DNA from: Candidatus Peribacteria bacterium
GTDB taxonomy: Bacteria > Patescibacteriota > Gracilibacteria > Absconditabacterales > Absconditicoccaceae
Direction of reading: 5' to 3'
Length of the DNA: 64,000 nt
Assembly (NCBI GenBank): GCA_023898485.1
Contig: CP060225.1
Location: 744,001-808,000, forward strand
This document shows positions 1 to 8,832 of this stretch, in pieces; the stretch's first letter is position 1, and every line of letters begins with the position of its first letter. The position numbers and the translations under genes were made by a program. The notes beneath the pieces are model-generated. The model saw only the letters and a program-made list of their open reading frames with translations, did not search any database and was not told the DNA's origin.

Positions 1-2
1 AA

Positions 3-200
3 AGCGAAGTAGAGGACATAGACAAGCTCTTAGAGATATTAGAACTTCTGTCTCCCTACAAACGCAAAACACTTGGAGCAATAGCAACTCTCAATACAAA
101 AAAGGGGAATACACTTACCATCCCTGAGCAATATACCAAAAAGCGTCTGGAAGAAATCGGTTGGGAAGAGATGAAGGAGATAATAGATATGAATGAATAA
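3..200 (+). CDS. C-terminal end of an unrecognised protein (5' truncated)
   Basis: An open frame enters from the left edge and ends at a TAA. The 65 visible residues are charged and predicted mostly helical, ending in KEIIDMNE. I recognise no family. There is no start codon in the window, so only the C-terminus is seen. The repeat-rich spacer that follows suggests this is the last gene of its unit. Confidence 0.5.
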   Translation, partial: SEVEDIDKLLEILELLSPYKRKTLGAIATLNTKKGNTLTIPEQYTKKRLEEIGWEEMKEIIDMNE

Positions 201-210
201 TATCATTACT

Positions 211-363
211 GTCATCTCGAGCTTGTCGAGAGATCTGTTTTTCGATGAGGTAATAAACTTTTCTCCTTAGTAAACTCAAACATACGTTAATAGATTTCTC
301 CATTTCGCTACGCTGCAGTCGAAATGACATATGCCTTGTCATCTCGAGCTTGTCGAGAGATCT
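211..363. repeat. cluster of dispersed palindromic repeats
   Basis: Two identical 26-bp copies beginning GTCATCTCGAGC and ending GAGAGATCT lie at 211-236 and 338-363. A diverged inverted copy (292-329, ending GTCGAAATGAC) sits between them. Each copy contains a short palindrome around CTCGAG/GTCGAG. Related copies are at 669-695 and 13528-13607. They look like small non-coding intergenic repeats; no transposase is visible. Confidence 0.7.
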
Positions 364-649
364 ATTCCCATTCAGAAGCAATATCAATACTTTCCTTGTT
401 GGTGCTATCAATCAAAATATCCTTCTTTTTTCTACTTCGCTTTTTCAGTTGTTTTTCTCTAGCAATTGCCATCTCAATATCACTACACTCTTCATAATAT
501 ACTAACTTGTTGCAGTTATATTTTTCTGTAAATCATGGTACCAGTTTTTCTTGATGTTCATATAATCTACGCTGTAGATTATTAGTCACTCCAATATAGA
601 GAACAGTATTGGTATAATTAGATACGATATACACATAATAAGTGCCCAT
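362..649 (-). CDS. GIY-YIG nuclease-superfamily protein (UPF0213/YhbQ type)
   Basis: A 95-residue single-domain protein. The N-terminus has the hallmark pair YYVYIV and LYIGVTNNLQRR (GIY-YIG strand pair plus the Arg of the active site). EH follows about 12 residues later, then an acidic residue and the C-terminal EKQLKKRSRKKK typical of small bacterial GIY-YIG proteins. The glycine of LVPGFT is a TGA codon, so the standard code splits the gene. It ends in TAG within a dispersed repeat. Such proteins are inferred to act on DNA; the cellular role is unknown. Confidence 0.85.
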
Positions 650-668
650 AATATCTTGAGATAATAAA

Positions 669-695
669 AGATCTCTCCACTGCGGTCGAGATGAC
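669..695. repeat. dispersed palindromic repeat copy
   Basis: This is an inverted relative of the copies at 211-363, ending in GTCGAGATGAC. It lies between the 3' end of trmD and the start of the GIY-YIG gene. Confidence 0.6.
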
Positions 696-700
696 AACAA

Positions 701-1330
701 CTACTTCTGCAATACATTATCGGGCACATCCAATCATCTGACTGACGGAGGTCTCGTATAGTGTGGCTTTTCGATATTTTTCATACCCTGGAGTGGACTA
801 TAGCTCTCCTGCTGTCGACTGGCAGACTCTTTGATGACGTCAGGAATGAGACGCACGACTGCTTCGGTCATGGTCATACTCGCTACCTCTCCACCTAGGA
901 GGACGAAAGAACCAAGAGAGATGCGGACGAAGTGATCTGGATGTTCACGCTCACATCGCAACTGAACACGATGATCGATGCCCTCATATCTGCCATTAAT
1001 AAACATCAAATGGTCGTAACTACTCCACTGGAGGGCTGTAGACTGATTGAAAACTACCTCACTCGGTGATGGAAAGACAATGAGATATGTTTCTCCTTCC
1101 TGCACAGACAATAATGCTTGCTCGATAGACTGGATCACTGGCTCTGCCTGGATCAGCATCCCTGCACCTCATCAGTAAATAGTATCATCAACAAATCAGT
1201 CAGAGGTATTGTCTCTCGGATTATACTGCGAAAAACTCAGCAGACCACGTTCGACCGCCTTGGCTACGATGGATGTCTGCTCAAAGTTTTGGAAGATAGT
1301 AGGAAAGAGTGAAATATAGTGGATATGCAT
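701..1330 (-). CDS. trmD: tRNA (guanine-37-N1)-methyltransferase TrmD, C-terminally short
   Basis: TrmD methylates G37 of tRNAs with SAM and prevents frameshifting. The protein has MHIHYISLFP at the N-terminus, DDTIYGGGAGM (two of the three glycines are TGA), GRYEGIDHRV, SLGSFVLLGGEVASM and KPHYTRPPSV, all diagnostic of the knotted SPOUT fold. A further TGA glycine precedes the end (RGLDVPDNVL). The protein is only 209 residues. It stops right after the segment matching EVPPVLL of E. coli, so the usual C-terminal helical domain (about 40-50 residues) is absent. The DSF motif that holds the general base reads ESY here. Confidence 0.93.
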
Positions 1331-1338
1331 GGAAAAGG

Positions 1339-1379
1339 GATGAAATAGATGAAGTAGACTAAGTGGATGAAGTGGACTC
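1339..1379. repeat. 9-bp-period degenerate array
   Basis: Four full units and one partial unit of GATGAAGTG/GACTAAGTG type follow each other with a strict 9-nt period. The array overlaps the last codons of the four-helix-bundle gene and supplies its STSST tail. Confidence 0.6.
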
Positions 1380-1718
1380 TATGACCGATGCAATATATTT
1401 ATGTATCATAATACTAATGCGGCGACATTCGGATAATATCTGATCACATTGCTCATCATCAATCATCTTCCTTTCTTTTGCTATGATACCCATACTCCTT
1501 ACTTCACCACAACTTCATTTAGCTATATAGAGAAATCTCACTAATTCTTTCTTGGTTTCTCTCTCATATCATTCTGCAATATTGTTGGAGATCGAAAGAG
1601 TTGCCCTCAATATCTGATCCCTAAAGAAGTATATTTTACTCTCTTCCAATACATCTGCTATACGATGATAGAGGTCTTTAGATCTTTGTCGGATGATAAG
1701 ATCTTCGAATGATTGCAT
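1359..1718 (-). CDS. four-helix bundle protein (TIGR02436 / 23S rRNA IVS type)
   Basis: A 119-residue protein with the family pattern: FEDLIIRQRS, FFRDQILRATLSISNNIAEG and FLYIAKGSCGEVRSM. Two conserved glycines (IAEG and IAKG) are TGA codons. The start is set at MQSFEDL by alignment with the paralogue at 28038-28415; an upstream in-frame ATG would add 13 repeat-derived residues. The family is all-helical and often forms pentamers. It is common in CPR and Bacteroidetes genomes, and its function is unknown. 9-bp repeat arrays bracket the gene on both sides. Confidence 0.85.
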
Positions 1719-1723
1719 GAGAA

Positions 1724-1822
1724 GAGAATAAGTGGATAAAATAAAATAAGTAGACAAAGTGGATTCCTGTTTCGTCTTTTTTATCTATTTAGTCAATTTC
1801 GTCTTTTGTTTCTTTTTCATCC
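1724..1822. repeat. 9-bp-period array, purine-rich then pyrimidine-rich
   Basis: Units such as GATAAAATA and GACAAAGTG (9-nt steps) fill 1724-1767. From about 1770 to 1822 the strand switches to units ending in TC (TATTTAGTC, AATTTCGTC, TTTTTCATC), also every 9 nt. The two halves are roughly inverted and could fold on each other. A perfect GTCGCC/GGCGAC hairpin follows at 1823-1837. Confidence 0.6.
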
Positions 1823-1841
1823 GTCGCCTTCGGCGACAACT

Positions 1842-1914
1842 CAAGAGGAAGAGGATTTGAACCTCTGCTTTCGGCTTCGGAGACCGATGTGCTAACCACT
1901 GACACTACCCTCTT
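1842..1914 (-). tRNA. tRNA-Arg (CCG)
   Basis: A cloverleaf can be drawn. The acceptor is AAGAGGG/TCCTCTT with discriminator G. The D arm is GTGT/GCAC with a GG-containing loop. The anticodon arm is TCGGT/GCCGA with loop CTCCGAA (anticodon CCG, reading CGG). The T arm is AGAGG/CCTCT with loop TTCAAAT. CCA is not encoded. Confidence 0.85.
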
Positions 1915-1929
1915 ACAGGACTCTATCAT

Positions 1930-2014
1930 ACGAAAAGGAAGAAGTAGAACAAGGAGAATAAGTAGATTCTCTTTCGTCTACTTCATCCATTTCGTCCGCT
2001 TCTTCTCTTTTATA
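1930..2014. repeat. 9-bp-period array, purine-rich then pyrimidine-rich
   Basis: The construction matches 1724-1822. Purine-rich steps (GAAGTAGAA, TAAGTAGAT) are followed by TACTTCATC, CATTTCGTC and CGCTTCTTC. It lies between tRNA-Arg and the terminator of the SLH gene. Confidence 0.55.
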
Positions 2015-2042
2015 GAAAAACCCCCTCCCGAAGGAGAGAGTC
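2015..2042 (-). terminator. rho-independent terminator of the SLH-protein gene
   Basis: On the minus strand, CTCTCC, a TTCG loop and GGAGGG are followed by GGTTTTTCT. It lies about 50 nt past the stop codon of the surface protein. Confidence 0.85.
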
Positions 2043-2092
2043 TATCTTTCTGAGACATAAACTATGTCGTGCTAGAATAAGAGGAGAGCCTA

Positions 2093-4999
2093 TTATTGAG
2101 CAGAGATAGAGTATGATTCATTACCACCATTGTAGTAGAGCTTAGTAATTTCAGCTCTCAATACAGCAGGGTTGATGAAGTCAGAATCTACGAGAATCTC
2201 GTATGAAATATCACCACCATCTTCAGCCAATACTACAGGAGCATCAACCAAAGTAAACATAGTGATAGCACCAGGAACTGCACCAGTACCTGTAGAAGCA
2301 TAACCAGCAGTTGCACCACTAGCTACATCAGCACAGTCACTTACACTAGATCCTTCTGGCAAGATACAAATAGTACCTTCATAGTCAGCATCAGCAGCCA
2401 AGATTCTTACACGAGCATCGAAACCAGAAAGGTTTACTTCAGCTTCAGTGTCTACATTCTTGATAGTTACCTTGAATTTGTTGTCATCCAACTTAGTCAA
2501 AGTTACTAGAGGAGGTTGTACACCGAATGTGTATTCTTTAAGCATAAGATTAGTGAATGCTTGTACTTCAGCTTCTGTAGAAGAGTTTCTCAATTCGATA
2601 GCATCTTCATCAGCTATAGAAAGCTGGAGAGTAGTACCATCGTAATCAGATACATTTGCGAAGTCACCCATAACTTTGAAGTTAACAGTAGCATCTTCAG
2701 CAATTGTGTAACTCATACCAGAGAATTTAATAGTACCTGTCAATCCAGTACCTACTACTTCAGTAGTAGCTGAGATTTCAGTACCATTAGCAACATCTAC
2801 CAATGTAACATCACCATCAGAAAGAAGGTCTTCAACAGCTCCAGTAGTAAGAGTTACATCGAATGTTACTTCCTTAAGTTTGAGATCTTCAGCATCAGCT
2901 CTTACTGCAAATCTACCAATTTCTTGGTCAGCATTTGAGTAAAGTGTGCTAGATACAGGAGCAGCTACAGTTGCAGCTTTTACAATAGCAGTACCAGCTT
3001 CGATAGTAGCTTTGTCACCCTTCTTAGAGATGTTTACATCTACATCATCACCATCTGAATTTTCGATTTCATCAATCAAGAATTCAAGTTGGTAATCAAG
3101 GTCAGTACCACTCAAACCGAGAGTAGCAAGAGCACTTGCAGACTTAACGTTAGCTGTTACTTTGATAGTAACAGTTCTACCAGCATCGATATAGATTTCA
3201 TCATCGAAGTCTTGTGTACTAGTCATACCGAAGTCACTAGTGTCATCAAGTTCGAAGTCTACACCATCTACATAGAGAGTTACCTTTTCACTAGTGAATG
3301 CGTTGATGTCACCACCAAGTACATCTTCAAGTGTGAAGTTAGTCAATGTGAAGTCTGAAGAAGATTTCAAAGTAGCTTGATACAATACTACGTTGTTAGA
3401 ACCAGGAGCAATAGTATCTGGGTTTGCAACTTTAGTGAGCGTAAGGTCAAAGTCAGATAGACTAGCTTCATCATCATCAGATGCTGCAAGACGCATACCA
3501 TAGTCTGAGTCCGCGTCTACTACATCAATAGCAGAGAAGTCACCAGCATCAAGTTCGAGAGCAAATTCAGCTCCTTCACCGACATAGATTACATCACCTC
3601 TGAGTTCAAATTCGATAGCTTCACCATCGTCAGCGTCAACATCAAGACCAGTAACTACGATCTTGTCATTAGTGACGAAAGCAGAACCAACCATTTCATC
3701 ATTGTAATATACATCAACATTAGCGAAGATTTCATCAAGATTGGTATTAACATCAGTACCGAGTGTTGCATCGATCTGATTCAAAACGAATCCTCTAATG
3801 TTAGCGTCTGAATTTGGAGTCAAAGTAACTGTACCAAGTACTTGGTCAAGTTTACCTGAATCAACATCATCAAGACTAATAGTGCCATCAACATCATCTA
3901 CTTCATAAGAAGTGGTTTTGATAGTACCGAGTGATACAGGAGTACCATCAGCTTCACCATTAGCTACGTTTACAGTAGTAGCAGTGAATTTGTGAGTACT
4001 GTTGACAGTTGACATAGCATCAAGAGCAACCATAACATCAAATTCTGCAGACTGATTAGCACCCAACTCAAGCGCCGGAGAGAATCTTACAGTAGCAGTA
4101 TTAGAAGAAGTGACTGCATATGATTTAGTAACCATAGAGTCATTAGCGAACCAGACACCATCGATGTCACCATACTCACCAAGACCAGATCTATCGATAA
4201 CGATAGAAGATACTTTCGCACCATCTGCGCCAGCGGTCAATTTGAATGTACCTACATTGATACCGATAGCATTTCTAGGTACGTCTTGTGTACTAGGAGC
4301 ATCTACAAGAGAGATAGTAACGAAACCATCTACTACTTCAGGATCTACTGGATCTACAGTACCTTCACATGTGTCGAGGATTTGGCACAATATATCATCG
4401 ATATTTGTGTCAGTTCCATTGTCACAGTTCTGAGCGATTCTGTAGAGGACGAGCATAGCTTCGTATCTCTTGACAGGAGCCCAAGCATTTTCTACTGTGA
4501 AGATACCCTCAGCATTAAGCAATGAGTAGTAGTTCTTCCAGTATTCAGCTGGTTCTGGCAATTGACCATAGAGAGCTCTACCAATCATAGTCATAAACTG
4601 ACCTCTTGTTACAGTCTCCATTGGGTGATAAGCACCATCCCAACCATTTACTAAACCGTATTCGTAAGCTGTTTCGATCCAAGACTGAAGACTAGCATCA
4701 GCAGAATCAAGATCAGAGAAGTTGTCTGCGTAGTCTCTTGTCATTTCAAGAGCTACACAAGAAGCAGCATCAAGACCGTTATAAGCCATTTTAGCTACTT
4801 GTTCTCTAGTCATATTAGAGTAAGGCATAAATGCCTCTTCAGATGACATGGTAGTAACACCAGCATCATAACCCCAAGTGTAAGCCAATGAGAACTCTTC
4901 GTTCACAAGTGACGCACCGAGAGCTGTTACGTTGATAGTAGAAGCCAATACTCCCATAGAGGCAACTATAGCAACGCTTTTCTTGAACAATTTGTTCAT
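2093..4999 (-). CDS. SLH-domain surface (S-layer-like) protein
   Basis: A 968-residue secreted protein. Residues 1-30 form a signal peptide (MNKLFKK, then a hydrophobic stretch ending near TALGA). About residues 30-190 carry SLH-type repeats. The clearest is FSDLDSADASLQSWI, then GLVNGWDGAYHPM and VTRGQFMTMIGRAL. The rest is Thr/Asp/Val-rich beta-sandwich sequence, likely tandem Ig-like domains. The start at MNKLFKK is preferred over an upstream in-frame codon because it begins the signal peptide. The gene has its own promoter, leader and terminator. No TGA occurs in 968 codons, which fits a very abundant protein. It is probably a main cell-surface layer component; the anchoring polymer is not evident. 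Confidence 0.85.
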   Translation of the reverse strand: MNKLFKKSVAIVASMGVLASTINVTALGASLVNEEFSLAYTWGYDAGVTTMSSEEAFMPYSNMTREQVAKMAYNGLDAASCVALEMTRDYADNFSDLDSADASLQSWIETAYEYGLVNGWDGAYHPMETVTRGQFMTMIGRALYGQLPEPAEYWKNYYSLLNAEGIFTVENAWAPVKRYEAMLVLYRIAQNCDNGTDTNIDDILCQILDTCEGTVDPVDPEVVDGFVTISLVDAPSTQDVPRNAIGINVGTFKLTAGADGAKVSSIVIDRSGLGEYGDIDGVWFANDSMVTKSYAVTSSNTATVRFSPALELGANQSAEFDVMVALDAMSTVNSTHKFTATTVNVANGEADGTPVSLGTIKTTSYEVDDVDGTISLDDVDSGKLDQVLGTVTLTPNSDANIRGFVLNQIDATLGTDVNTNLDEIFANVDVYYNDEMVGSAFVTNDKIVVTGLDVDADDGEAIEFELRGDVIYVGEGAEFALELDAGDFSAIDVVDADSDYGMRLAASDDDEASLSDFDLTLTKVANPDTIAPGSNNVVLYQATLKSSSDFTLTNFTLEDVLGGDINAFTSEKVTLYVDGVDFELDDTSDFGMTSTQDFDDEIYIDAGRTVTIKVTANVKSASALATLGLSGTDLDYQLEFLIDEIENSDGDDVDVNISKKGDKATIEAGTAIVKAATVAAPVSSTLYSNADQEIGRFAVRADAEDLKLKEVTFDVTLTTGAVEDLLSDGDVTLVDVANGTEISATTEVVGTGLTGTIKFSGMSYTIAEDATVNFKVMGDFANVSDYDGTTLQLSIADEDAIELRNSSTEAEVQAFTNLMLKEYTFGVQPPLVTLTKLDDNKFKVTIKNVDTEAEVNLSGFDARVRILAADADYEGTICILPEGSSVSDCADVASGATAGYASTGTGAVPGAITMFTLVDAPVVLAEDGGDISYEILVDSDFINPAVLRAEITKLYYNGGNESYSISAQ

Positions 5000-5041
5000 G
5001 ATAGCACGTTCATTAAGGATAAAAAGAATTGTGCTCTCTGA

Positions 5042-5062
5042 TATCAGAACGTCCGTCTGATA
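5042..5062 (-). promoter_or_regulatory. leader hairpin of the SLH-protein mRNA
   Basis: A perfect 7-bp inverted repeat, TATCAGA/TCTGATA, with a 7-nt loop lies about 45 nt upstream of the start codon. There is no T-run, so an mRNA-stabilising hairpin is more likely than a terminator (inference). Confidence 0.45.
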
Positions 5063-5140
5063 CAAGAGGTTTATACATATAAAATGTACAAAGAGCTGAA
5101 AAGCCCATGTTGCCACACCTCCGTGTAACTAACACCGACC

Positions 5141-5169
5141 ATCGTAATGATATAGAGTAAACATTGCAA
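5141..5169 (-). promoter_or_regulatory. candidate promoter of the SLH-protein gene
   Basis: TTGCAA, 17 nt, TACGAT on the minus strand, giving a leader of about 135 nt. The same TTGCAA-17 layout occurs before other genes here. The rest of 5000-5429 holds no gene I can support; 5170-5429 shows no clear signal. Confidence 0.45.
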
Positions 5170-5429
5170 GCCTTTTTGGACAGACAATGACATGGTGTGT
5201 CGAATACGACGGCATCCGCTATACTAGACATGTCCACCTATGTCAATTTGCTGTTCCCAAAGCTACTTTGTGTCTCTATCATACTCCGGCTCTTCTGATG
5301 CATGATACGATCTGTCTTCTCTGTTTGTGACTAAAAAGTGTATACATTTTTTATTTTTATGATGAAAATAAGAGCACAAAAGGATCAAGAAGGAGATGAA
5401 ACGATATGGAAGGAGTACTTTTCGCTGCC

Positions 5430-6890
5430 TTATTCTTCCAATTTCCTTCCTCTCCTATGTGTCATATACGCATAGACTACAAGAAATATCATAATCACTA
5501 TCACGAACTCTCTCTGTTGCACGCTCAATAGTCGACCATGTGAAGCGATCCAGTTACTTATATCTATAATATACTGGAGTAATCGATCTATAATCTGTGC
5601 AAGTCGTGTGTATCATCGCCATGAAGAGATAATGGTCGCTATCATTCATCCTATCATCACGAGTGGCACGATGGGGAGAACGAGAAGATTAGCGAGAAGA
5701 GACAAGATATTTCGGCTATCGGTAAACAGGAGTAGAAACGGCATCACTGCCAGTGATGCTCCCAGTGTAGGAAGGATATAATCAGCCCATACGAGATGAG
5801 GCAAGCGTTGTCGCCAGACGAGGCGACGGGTCTGGGTGGTGCTTTTGGCGATTCGTGGACGGATAAGGATAATACCGATCAGTGCTGCGAATGAGAAGAT
5901 GAAACCGATATCCTGTCGGAGGAAATACGGATTTCGCCAGAGCATCAGGAGGGCTGCGATAGCCATGAGACGTCGGATATTGGCGATGCGACCGGAGAGC
6001 AATGCTCCCATCGTCAGGAGAGCCATGATGACTGCGCGGAAGATACTGCTATCCATCCCTACGATCAGGGCATATGAGATGATCGCTCCTGCCATGATGA
6101 CCGTACGAATGCGAAGCGGCACTCGGATCAAGATCAAACCGAGAAACACCATGATCATCACCAGATTTCCGCCTGAGACTGCCACGATATGGACGAGTCC
6201 ACTATCGATAAATGTCTGATAGGTTGCATCGTCAAACCCTGATCTATCACCGATCAGCATACCAAGCAGGAGCGCAGCTTCTTGTCATTGAAATAGATTG
6301 TTGACATGATCGATGAGTCGAGCTTTGGTACGGGTATATCGTGGGAGGTCGTCCTGTCCCTGCACAATCACATTGGATGGAGAGATGGTTCCATGAAGTC
6401 CACGCATACGAAGCCATCCTGCTCGATCCATCTCGCCCGAGACAGGCTGAAAGGTCAATGGTTCATCCAGTTGGCGTCGAAGTCCGAGTGACTCATCTGT
6501 GACGTAACCAGTGATTCGAAGACGCGTGCCAAGCGGATACAGGTGATCAGTGCGATACCAATAACTCCTCTCGCCTGTCTCAGCGATCATCACATCATCC
6601 GTACGTGTGTCGACGATGGTAATTTCGCCATATCGCTGTCATGAATCAATAGGTACTCCCTGATCATAACGTCGTTGGTAGATGACCAACGCGACCCCTG
6701 CGAGTACTCATGCAAAAAGCGTCAGACTCAGTGATTGTAGGATCTTGGTCGTGGTACGCTTCTGATACCGTGTCCGTACGAATACCATCAGTAATGATAC
6801 TCCCACTCCAATCGCCACCCACTGCGGATCACGGACAGCTGTTCGCCATCCTATCGCTACCATGGAAGAGATTCGGAAGAGGAGCTGCAT
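5430..6890 (-). CDS. comEC: ComEC/Rec2-type DNA uptake channel
   Basis: A 486-residue polytopic membrane protein that would carry single-stranded DNA across the cytoplasmic membrane. It has N-terminal membrane segments and an OB-like DUF4131 region (about residues 90-200). The Competence domain contains MLIGDRSGF and the signature SGLVHIVAVSGGNLVMI. The standard code breaks it into three ORFs at TGA glycines. There is no C-terminal metallo-beta-lactamase domain, so it is a short form. The start codon lies one nucleotide after the stop of the glycosyltransferase gene, which indicates co-transcription. Confidence 0.88.
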
Positions 6891-6891
6891 A

Positions 6892-7830
6892 TTATTTTTT
6901 GCGAGGAGTAAAAATACCTGCCCATGTCCCTCTCACGACCGCCCAGACTAATGGAAGTCGCTGTCTGATGGGCGCATAGCGAAGGATTTTGTAGATCAGT
7001 GATGCGGTGTGGAGATGAAGACCGAGGGTGAAATATTGGATCTGCTGTCGTGAGGTGGCTGTCGAGCGGACTCGGATGACGCGGTGTTTCGCCTTATAAT
7101 ATGCTCCACGAGGAGTGGCAAGATAGGAATCTTCGAGTGGAGTTTTGTCTCTCATCATGTGATGAGTATAAACCTGTGTCAGCGCATACATAGGAAATCA
7201 TGCACGAGTGATACGACTCATCCGCTCAAAGTCTTCATAGACAAATGGAATACTCTCGTCTAGTGGATAGTCAAGAAAGAGCTGATGAGGTCAGAAAATA
7301 CAATTAGATGCAGAGAAAAGGATCTTTTTGTAGGCGACATCAGTAATAGGTGCTTCGGGAATGACCCAACCTAATCGGTAGCGGAAGTGAGTGTAGCCCT
7401 GACTACGAATAGTGTCGGTATCCCTATACTTCTCGCTCGGGATAACGATTCACTGCTTGGCGGGTAGGTCAATAGCTGTATAATCTTTTCGTAACTGATC
7501 CATCATCGTAGCATCCAGGATATTGTCGTCATCGATACAGAGGATGTAGTCTGAGGTAGCTTTTTGGATACCGTAGTTTCTGACATAACTCGCTCCTTGT
7601 CCAGGGATGAAGTCTGGGTGAGTGGAGTGTGTAATAAGAGTGTAAGAGTGTCCACGGATGAGCGTTTCTATATATTGCTTGTATGAGGATTCTGTTTTGG
7701 AATCAGTAAAATCAATATCTGCCACGATGATGATCTCATGTGGTGGGAAGATTTGATTGGTCAGAGAAATCAGCAGTGGTCCGATCGTTTGGTCGGTGCG
7801 ATTGGTGGGGATCACGACACTATACTTCAT
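6892..7830 (-). CDS. family 2 glycosyltransferase
   Basis: A 312-residue GT-A enzyme. It begins YSVVIPTNRTDQTIGPLLISL, carries the nucleotide-sugar-binding CIDDDN (DXD-like), and has YEDFERMSRITRAGF in the acceptor region. The C-terminal part is basic and helical and may contact the membrane. At least two TGA glycines lie in the middle. I chose the ATG; a GTG two codons upstream is possible. It sits between a pyruvyl transferase gene and comEC, so it probably decorates a surface polymer. Donor and acceptor cannot be read from sequence. Confidence 0.85.
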
Positions 7831-7839
7831 AATCACTCT

Positions 7840-8766
7840 TTAGGAACTAAGTCATAAAACTTTCTGTATCTTCGGATGATAGGAGAATACCGTGGGTCTA
7901 TGTCCTGTCTCTTGTGCTAGGAGTAAGACGTGGAGTCTGGATGCCGCCACCTCATCTGCGCCAGCAAAGAAATCGAGAATCTCTGGCAGTGAATGAGTAG
8001 ATCGGTCTCGTCGCTCGAGCTGTGGATACTGTACTTTTAGCTGATCAAAAGCGACCTGATCTTGGCGAAGATCACCTGGGACAAAATATATCTTCTGTGC
8101 ACCATGTGCCGTCATCCACACATCTAATCTGTCGATAAGTTCAGACTGCGATTCCAAGACATGAGGGTGGATATTGAGGAGGACGTAGTCGGAGGTCTGG
8201 GCCTTTTTGGGAAGATCAAGCTGATCAAGCGCATCATATGCCCGATCATGATAGAGCGTGACATTGTCAGGAGAGATGGCTTTGGCATATTCGTAGGATG
8301 TCTCATCTCTCAGGATCACTGCACGCGCATGACGGAGCAAAGTGCGAATATGTCGCCCTGGATGCTCGGGATCGAAGGTCACACCACCCAGAATCATAAA
8401 GCGCTGCGTCCCGAGGATGATGCCTGGATATTGCATGAGATAGTGTCGTCCATTGCGCGGCCAAGGCAGATGACTATTGATGACTTCACCTCCTCACAGT
8501 ACGAGTAATGGAAATAATCCCAACAGACTCAGTGTCGCCTCTCGGATCTTGCGAAACCACGAACGATTACGATCCACGGGTGTCACAGGGATACTCACCA
8601 ATCACGCATGTTTGCGGATCCACTGACGCATCCATGCTGGATGATCGGTCTCGAGCGTGACATGAGTGATATTGTGCTGACTGGCAAGATACTGGATCAC
8701 ACCGAGCAACAATATCTCGTCTCCTATGTTACGATATCAATAATATCATTTTAGGTAGATGCGCAT
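7840..8766 (-). CDS. polysaccharide pyruvyl transferase family protein (CsaB-like)
   Basis: A 308-residue PF04230-type enzyme. The N-terminus GYYGYRNIGDEILL is the family signature, and both of its first glycines are TGA codons. VLGGGEVINS and a C-terminal SRLHVLLLAQ (conserved Arg-His) also fit. CsaB adds ketal pyruvate to wall glycans that bind SLH domains. The SLH protein nearby makes that role attractive, but the link is inference. The gene ends in TAA nine nucleotides before the glycosyltransferase ATG. Confidence 0.85.
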
Positions 8767-8832
8767 TATATCAGTGAGGAACGATAAACGATTTGTTACT
8801 ATGTGTTACCATGTGTAACGATTTGGTACTTT

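Noticed and set aside
115..411. 98-residue minus-strand ORF
   Set aside because: It runs across two dispersed repeats and the antisense of an upstream gene end, and resembles no protein.
701..1330. TGA as selenocysteine
   Set aside because: TGA replaces glycines, not cysteines, many times per gene and with no SECIS-like hairpins after them.
5347..5480. Short plus-strand ORF antisense to the end of comEC
   Set aside because: 36 codons, no promoter, and it overlaps the well-supported comEC C-terminus.
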